Below are positions 58,100 to 64,000 of a stretch of 64,000 bases of DNA, one piece after another. Made by a program: the position numbers and the translations under genes. This stretch comes from Antedon bifida. Lineage: Eukaryota; Echinodermata; Crinoidea; Comatulida; Antedonidae. A model generated the notes under the pieces. It had not been told where the DNA came from. It saw only the letters and a list, made by a program, of their open reading frames with translations, and ran no database searches. The stretch spans positions 8,296,001 through 8,360,000 of the forward strand of contig OY727099.1 in the NCBI GenBank assembly GCA_963402885.1. The letters run 5' to 3'. Numbering within the stretch: position 1 is the stretch's first letter; every line of letters begins with the position of its first letter.

Positions 58100-59250
58100 A
58101 TGACTAGTTATTATTTTTTAAATAAAATTAGATTGTACATAAAGTAATATTTAAATCAATAGTAAAATGTTATGCTGTACTGTTTATTTTTAAATTAATT
58201 TTCAGAAAAATATGTTTGTCTTTACATATAAAAGTAACACTTCAGTATACAAATATCTATAAATGATAGATAGATGAAAATGATATATTCAAATAAAATA
58301 AATCGTGATGGTTGTCTGTGTAGGGGTGTGGAATTGTCACAACCAAACATAAAACCTTTGATCTAATGGAGGTGCATCCTTTTTCAACATGCCATGAATC
58401 TAATGTGTAGTACAATGTGTAATCACTGATGTAAAAATGTAAACATTTTACTAACCACAGAAAAGAAGTATTTATAATATACCCTAATACAATATAAAAT
58501 ACTTCTTCATTTCCAAGGCATTGTGAATAGTAGTATCATTTTTTTATTTTATTTTTTAGAGTAGGCTTATTGCATTACAATTCTGTCCTTTGTCTGAAAA
58601 AGACAGTGTGTAGCAACAATAACTGCTGATCCTATCGTCGTGGCTCTATTTGATTGGTAGGCCCACCAATGACTCAAAACCATTACAGCTGTTTAAATCT
58701 TGGTCAATACATAATACAATATAATCCATCAATATCAATACAATGTAATATGTTAATGCTATTGTTTTTCTATTGATCTTGAATTATGTAGTTCCACACC
58801 ACTAATTTTAAAATCGTCATAACTACTGCAGTTTTCAATACAGACAGCATAACGTTTGGTGCAAATTTATATAATTGTGGGAAAAGATTATTATTATATT
58901 ATATTATTATTATTATTATTATTGTTTGAGCTCCAGAATTTTCAGGTTAGGTATTTGATTTTATTAATTTATAATCTTTTAGTTGATAGATTATAGGCTT
59001 GCACTTATATGAGAGGAGGATAAGTACTTAGTTGAGTGTGTACAGCAATAATATATTTCATGTTATACTTTTAAAACAGCCAGAAAATGCCCATGTTTAA
59101 CATCCTATGAGATATTAAAATTTACATCTGGATCTATATGTATGTATGTAAACATGTTGCAGCCTAAAGAGACAACAAAATATTAGAATTAATGATTAAT
59201 CTGATTAATTTATATTCATAGGTTACGTTTTTGATGCAATGTTTTTTGGA
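58100..59250. other. Non-coding interval with (ATT)n microsatellite
   Basis: A TTATTATTATATTATATTAT-type simple repeat lies at about 58885-58925. No ORF of interest. ACTAACCACAGAAAAGAAGT and similar text carry no recognised signal. Confidence 0.4.
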
Positions 59251-59446
59251 CTAGCAAATACATCAGGAGTTAAAACATCCTGGAAAAAAAAAAATGGCAT
59301 TTAGACCCCATTTTGGCTGCTACATGTACATTGGATTCAAGATGGCCGATAATATTGAAACATTTCCAGTATAATTGCGGTCATTTTGAAAAATTGTCTA
59401 TCGAATAAACATACTGTACAAACTCTCTCTTATTTTATAATAAAGA
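59251..59446 (-). mobile_element. Short Helitron-like element, reverse orientation
   Basis: Read on minus it starts A/TC with TCTTTATTATAAAATAAGAG then AGAGTTTGTAC, and contains CAAAATGACCGCAATTATAC, closely matching the start of the 8176 Helitron (AGAGAGTTTGTACG, CAAAATGACCGCAATTGTAC). It ends with a stem (CAGGA/TCCTG), ATGTATTTG, and CTAG/T. It is 196 bp with no coding capacity. The 5' end lies about 55 bp upstream of the ATG of copy F. Confidence 0.55.
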
Positions 59447-59502
59447 TTTTATAATATTATGTCAAATATGTGATATGTTTAGGATATTTTTATTATTGCA
59501 GG

Positions 59503-60789
59503 ATGGCAAGTAATATAGATGGAACAATTCCAGAATGTGCTGAACGTCAACTTGATGACGCATTCAAAGAGTATAAGAAAACATTAAAAAATAACTCTAT
59601 CGATAACAATGATCAACGCATAAAACAAATAGAAAATGTAATCGGAGAAGCTTCAAGTAATGCTAAAAAACTAGAAAAAAGTAAGAAGAAAAGTCTCACA
59701 GATATTGATAAGCAAGTTCAAGAAATGGTACAACTAATCAAGAAAAAAGGAGACGAAAAGAAGAAAGAAGTTAACAAAATTTATGAAAAGCAAAAGGAAG
59801 TTAATGATAAACAAATGGAAAAATTTAAAGAAACCATTTCTCAATCAAATTTAGAAAATCAGTGTGCTGAACAACGAAATGCGACATTAACTAAACTTGC
59901 GAATCAAATGTGTAAATCTGAAGAATTCAAGCAGTATGACAGACAAATTAACTTTGTTAGAAATAAATATGTAACACATTTTTTGGAAGGAGAAAATTCC
60001 TTCGGAAATGTTACATGGACATTTACTACTTTAAGATTAAATCAAAATGCTTATGGAGTAGCAAAGTGTGATGATGATTACTTGCTGGTTTCATTTCACA
60101 CAAATGAAATTCACAAGTACAACCAATCAGGAGAATGTATAAGCAAGATTACACTAACCAAGCGGGGAACACAAGTTGACAAAATGCAACAAATGACGGA
60201 TGGAAGGATTGCATACATTGATATTGGTAATACATGCATTCAAGTATTTGATATGAATGATCATGTGACCAAAACCATTGGTAAGGGTGTATTGATGGCT
60301 CCACGTGGTATTCACATAGATGAGGCAACTAATGTTATATATGTAGCAGATGCAGGAAATGGATGTGTGCTGTTTAACATTAATAGTGGTAAGCAGTTGA
60401 AGAAGATAGGATCACAAAATGAAGAACATGTATACTCTGATGTTGCACTTACAAAAACTGGTGTACTTTTAACAGATACACTACAGAATAAAGTATTTTT
60501 GTATGATGACAAGGACAAGTCACCACTGAAAGTACTCATCAAAGGCGGAAATGAAGATGATGAAGATAAGGTGATGGCACCAAAGGGAATTGTAGTTGAT
60601 GAGGATGATAACATCATCATAGCAAGTAATCACAAATTACAACTATTCAGTAGTAATGGAAGATTTATCGAAAGAATTAATGAACAAGATGAAATAAGTG
60701 TCAGTCAGTTATGTATCATAAAGCCATATATGATTGTTGTAGTACATGAATCTTGCTGCAAAACATTTATTTATAAAAGTTCGTGTTAA
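59503..60789 (+). CDS. Coiled-coil/NHL protein, copy F, lacking RING and B-box
   Basis: A 428-residue open frame. The start is set by the acceptor-like TTATTGCAG/G before ATG, conserved with copies A-C, rather than the ATG 33 bases upstream. Residues 1-45 (MASNIDGTIPECAERQLDDA...) replace the RING and B-box. A Lys/Glu-rich coiled coil (about 45-165) and an NHL propeller follow (about 185-428; GIHIDEATNVIYVADAGNG, GIVVDEDDNIIIASNHKLQL). It keeps the family's substrate-binding half but no E3 domain, so it might act as a decoy or oligomerisation partner of RING-bearing copies (inference). The C-terminus (HESCCKTFIYKSSC) is diverged. The undamaged frame over 1.3 kb, in a cluster full of broken copies, suggests selection or recent origin. 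Confidence 0.8.
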   Translation: MASNIDGTIPECAERQLDDAFKEYKKTLKNNSIDNNDQRIKQIENVIGEASSNAKKLEKSKKKSLTDIDKQVQEMVQLIKKKGDEKKKEVNKIYEKQKEVNDKQMEKFKETISQSNLENQCAEQRNATLTKLANQMCKSEEFKQYDRQINFVRNKYVTHFLEGENSFGNVTWTFTTLRLNQNAYGVAKCDDDYLLVSFHTNEIHKYNQSGECISKITLTKRGTQVDKMQQMTDGRIAYIDIGNTCIQVFDMNDHVTKTIGKGVLMAPRGIHIDEATNVIYVADAGNGCVLFNINSGKQLKKIGSQNEEHVYSDVALTKTGVLLTDTLQNKVFLYDDKDKSPLKVLIKGGNEDDEDKVMAPKGIVVDEDDNIIIASNHKLQLFSSNGRFIERINEQDEISVSQLCIIKPYMIVVVHESCCKTFIYKSSC

Positions 60790-61170
60790 AAATTCATATT
60801 TTACATAGTTTTAGGTCATTTAGTCTATTTGATTAATTTTTTTTGTTTTTCATAAAATTGCACAAAGCTAGATAGGAAAAACAATCTTTCAGCTTTTTAG
60901 ATAATTGTAATACTTTAATATAATGTGCATTTTATCATATGTAACTTTCAATTTTTTTAAATGTATTGTTCCCCTGAAAAAATAATTTTTAAAAATTATT
61001 TTGTTGAATATGCAATTGTAATGTTACATAGCAGTTGGACAAAATTGGATAAAAAAACAATATTTACTTAAAAAACTGTTTATGTAGGTGAAGGGACAAG
61101 ACATTGTGTATACATCTTGTTTGAGCAGTTTTAATCTCATCTTTTATTTGAACGACGGTTATAAACAAAT
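60790..61170. other. 3' flank of copy F
   Basis: AT-rich and unlike the 3' flank of copies A/B. No gene seen. Confidence 0.35.
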
Positions 61171-61925
61171 ACTTTTAAGTATTTAGGTGTCATTTTTGAT
61201 CCTCAACTAAATTGGAAGGAACATATAGACAAAATTTCTTGTAAAATAGCTAAACGTATCAGTGTGATTCGTTGTATGAAGATGTATCTTCCTATGTATA
61301 CTTTAAAAATGTTAGCAAATGCTTTAATTATTCCATTATTTGATTATTGTTGCTGCGTTTGGTCCAATTGTAACATAAGTTTTTCAGATTCTCTTGAGGT
61401 TTTAATCAACAGATTAGGTAGAATATTGTTATCTGTAGACATGTATACCACTATTAATGATATCTTAAGTACTCTTGGATGGAGTAGACTTACAGAAAAA
61501 TGGAATGAAAATATTCTTATAATGCTATTTAAATGTTTAAAAGAAATAGCTCCAAGATACTTAACAATATTATTTCAATTTACTGTAGATAACCATAATA
61601 AATGCACTCGCTCCCAAAGTAATAATGACTTATCTATTCCGTTATGGCATTACTCTCAGGGTAAAAGAACTTTTGTTTATAGATCAACTAAACTGTGGAA
61701 TTTTCTACCAAATAACATAAAATCAGAACTCCATAATATGTCTTTAGCAACTTTAAATCTTCTCTATAGAAAACATACATGTATTAACCTTTTTGCCTTC
61801 ACAATTGTAAATAGTTTTATATCTGTTTTCTTTCACTTGTTTTTCTTTTATATTTTATTTTTGTTGTAAATATGTTTACTGAACCACTTTGAAATTAGTA
61901 CATTTGTATTGAAAGTGTATTTCAG
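61171..61925 (+). mobile_element. LINE 3' fragment (reverse transcriptase C-terminal region)
   Basis: FKYLGVIFDPQLNWKEHIDK then ISVIRCMKMYLPMYTLKMLA and YCCCVWSNCNIS, LINRLGRILLSVD, STKLWNFLPNNIKSELHN is the typical post-RT part of CR1/Jockey-like pol. The frame 61264-61869 is open. The 3' end is near 61925-61945 (AAGAACAAATAAAATAAACT). 5'-truncated and inactive. Confidence 0.75.
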
Positions 61926-62089
61926 TTTAAAGAAAGAACAAATAAAATAAACTGTACATGCATACATGTTTTGGGAAGCACTTCCCATTATCAGTGTGAA
62001 GCTATATTGGTGCATTTATTTGTACTCATTTTCACCGTTATTTAATTGTGTTTTTAGAATATGCATAATTTGAATTATTGTATATATGT

Positions 62090-62248
62090 TGCACTTACAG
62101 GCAAAGGCAGTTTTTGTTTTTCTAGTTTTAAATCATAAATACAACATTATTCTTATTTTATCCAGTAAGCATAGATGTCTATGGTAATGGAAGTAGATTG
62201 TACCTTAATAAAGTGATCACATACTGTATATAGTAATACTGTAAGTAA
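62090..62248. repeat. Dispersed repeat related to the 15.2-15.4 kb minisatellite locus
   Basis: GGCAAAGGCAGTTTTTGTTT to AGATGTCTATGGTAATGGAA and then one 49-bp-like unit (AAGTGATCACATACTGTATA) matches 15230-15390. Only one unit is present here against about ten at 15.3 kb. A third, weaker relative (TAAGCATTAATATGGTAGTG) lies near 63020. Confidence 0.7.
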
Positions 62249-62813
62249 TAGGGAGTTTTCGCAATCTTACGAATACGATAACGAAAACGGATACGTCACG
62301 CACACGTATTCGTTTTTCGTAAGCCAGTAAAAATCTGTTTCGCATGGCAACGAAATATTGAGGGCGCTGTCCAAAATATGACTGCGGTAAATTTGAGCGA
62401 AGCGCAGGTACGTGTTGCTTGGCTGCCTAGGCGCGCCTAGCGTAACATCAAGGCGAGTGAGGACGTGTTGCTTGGTTCTTGGCTGCCTAGGCCTAGCGTA
62501 ACATAAAAGCAAGTGAGGACTTTAAAAACTGCTATTTATCAAAATTGACCTGGCATTTTAGTAAATTACTTTAGTAAATTACTTTCAATAAAAGTATAAT
62601 TTTATTATAATCATGAATCATTCCTGATTCAAATGCAAAATGTGCAAAATAGATCAAAAACTATACTCGTTTTGTAGTTACGAATATGACTAGTGATATT
62701 CGTCAACACGAATACGCTTTACGAATATGAAATGGGGATCAGCTCAAAAGTTTCACAAATGTGTGACGTATCCGTTTTTGTTATCGTATTCGTAAGGTTG
62801 CGAAACCTCCCTA
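62249..62813. mobile_element. MITE with about 50-bp TIRs and TAATA duplication
   Basis: The left end GGGAGTTTTCGCAATCTTAC then GAATACGATAACGAAAACGG is mirrored by the right end CCGTTTTTGTTATCGTATTC then GTAAGGTTGCGAAACCTCCC. TAATA lies on both sides. The interior has a local 60-bp duplication (TACGTGTTGCTTGGCTGCCT, twice, about 62407-62520). It inserted into the dispersed repeat above. Confidence 0.8.
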
Positions 62814-63270
62814 ATATTAATTTTGTTCAAAGCAAATTCCAGACTTAGTTTTCTCCCTGAAATCAAATGTATACTGTAATTAATTTGAGTATTTTGAGTT
62901 GATGTTATACTATAGTTTGTAGTCAAAAGCATTATAATGGTTTTCCTAGCTTTATACCATAATATATTATATTCATTATACATGTTATACAATGAACATA
63001 ATTCTCATTCTATAAAGTAAGCATTAATATGGTAGTGGTGTCTATACACAAGTACGTTGTACCTTAGTTAAGTGACCATATAAATAGATACTGTACTAAA
63101 TATATTAATAAAAATCTTTGAAAATTCAGTCTAGTTTTCTCTTATGAAGGATTCAATCAATATTGCCAATTTAAATGTTTGATTGCATTTAGTCGAGTCA
63201 TGGTATGGCAGTATAAAACATGACGTCCTTAACGCTATACTTTCTATACCCTTTCAACAGACTGAGATTA

Positions 63271-63456
63271 TAGGGAGCTTTGATTTGCGATGACCCACCA
63301 CCAACCTAGGTCAGGTCAATCAGTGTGTCATTGCTTGGACCTAGAAACCATCAACCTGTGTCTAGGTGGCAAGGACACACGTCCCAATATCTCGACATAC
63401 GCACAATGATTTAACTTGACATAGTTTGGTCATGCAAATCGAAAGCTCACAAATGT
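63271..63456. mobile_element. Small MITE (GGGAGCTTT family)
   Basis: The left end AGGGAGCTTTGATTTGCGAT then GACC is mirrored by the right end GGTCATGCAAATCGAAAGCT. The interior includes CCAACCTAGGTCAGGTCAAT and CCTGTGTCTAGGTGGC. It is 186 bp and non-coding. Target duplication not fixed. Confidence 0.6.
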
Positions 63457-63509
63457 GTAGAGTACAGTTGTACAGTACATTCAACTCTGAGAGTACTGAC
63501 TGCAATATT

Positions 63510-63572
63510 CACACATCATCATAGCAAGTCAAACTACAACTATATAGTAGTGATGGACAATTTAACAAAGGG
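63510..63572 (+). pseudogene. Tiny NHL-repeat fragment
   Basis: CATCATCATAGCAAGTCAAA...AGTAGTGATGGACAATTTAA matches the IIIAS...LFSSDGHFI portion of other copies. Too short to be functional. Confidence 0.6.
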
Positions 63573-63689
63573 AGGGTGTGGGATCCTCTATATTAGTTAT
63601 GTTGTTTATTTAAAGACTTTTGTTTGAAAAGGGGAAATAAAATAAAGTTGACGCTTTCCTTATGGTCTAGTGCTTCGTATGGTACGTAT

Positions 63690-64000
63690 CCAATCATAAC
63701 CTCAAAAGTTTGAAAATCATTGTCAATACCAATTTGTACATAGTACAATCTGTAAAAACTATGGTGCTGCTATTGTGCTTTAGTTAGTGTTTTGCATCCC
63801 TGATTTCTCATTTGGGCCATGCTGAAAAAATCATTGACCTATGGTATGATATGATGCCTTATGATGCTATAGGTACCCACGTGGAGTTGTAGTTGATGAG
63901 GATGATAACATCATTATAGCAAGTTACCACAAACTACAACTATTCAGTAGTGATGGACATTTTATCAAAAGAATTGATCAACAAAAAAATGAAGTTAGTT
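63690..64000 (+). pseudogene. TRIM-NHL copy G: 5' flank fused to terminal NHL, cut by window end
   Basis: 63690-63800 resembles the conserved 5' flank (AGTTTGAAAATCATT, AACTATGGTG, GTTTTGCATCCC). From 63872 the sequence encodes YPRGVVVDEDDNIIIASYHK then LQLFSSDGHFIKRIDQQ and runs off the window. All of RING, B-box, coiled coil and early NHL are absent, so it is an internally deleted relic unless a different gene structure exists beyond the edge. Confidence 0.6.

Overview
The window is eukaryotic, AT-rich and dominated by introns and mobile DNA. It most likely comes from an invertebrate deuterostome, with an echinoderm as my best guess. This rests on a Roco-COR-Death domain gene, a tandem family of RING/B-box/NHL (TRIM-type) genes, and very frequent TAGGCCTA-type motifs. 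The species assignment is inference.

Layout. (1) 1-5.5 kb: the 3' part of a multi-exon Roco gene on the plus strand (Roc, COR and Death domains), carrying two frameshifts. (2) 5.5-12.4 kb: non-coding DNA with hairpins, a 156-bp tandem repeat, a putative Helitron (8176-10794) interrupted by a reverse-strand LINE, and a MITE. (3) 12.5-24.5 kb: three tandem copies (A, B, C) of a single-coding-exon TRIM-NHL gene with duplicated 5' flanks. Only A is intact. Between A and B lie a 49-bp minisatellite, two MITEs and two exons of a decayed API5 gene. (4) 24.456-44.195 kb: copy C stops inside its NHL domain at a terminal-inverted-repeat-like sequence, and NHL coding sequence resumes almost at the next codon 19.7 kb later. 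The intervening block looks like one very large DNA transposon. Near its right end is a four-exon gene for a putative transposase of about 1,400 residues, interrupted by a single in-frame TGA. Nested in the block are a complete Harbinger element (itself hit by a MITE), a 2.7-kb TIR element and a 156-bp satellite array. (5) 44.2-55 kb: more NHL debris (copies D and E), a LINE split by a second near-identical 2.7-kb element, and a foldback element inside copy E. (6) 55.3-57.05 kb: a giant palindrome of about 1.7 kb. (7) 57-64 kb: two LINE 3' fragments, a short Helitron-like element directly upstream of copy F (an intact coiled-coil/NHL ORF without RING or B-box), two MITEs, and a last NHL fragment cut by the window end.

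How it fits together. The locus is a birth-and-death cluster of TRIM-NHL genes that has been repeatedly hit by transposons. Insertions with readable target duplications allow several events to be ordered. A conserved segment of about 640 bp upstream of copies A-C and the shared 3' acceptor before the ATG imply that duplication units carried promoter and 5'UTR together. The most notable system is the large TIR element with its unfamiliar DDE-like, double-zinc-finger transposase. The second is the pair of young foldback/palindromic elements.
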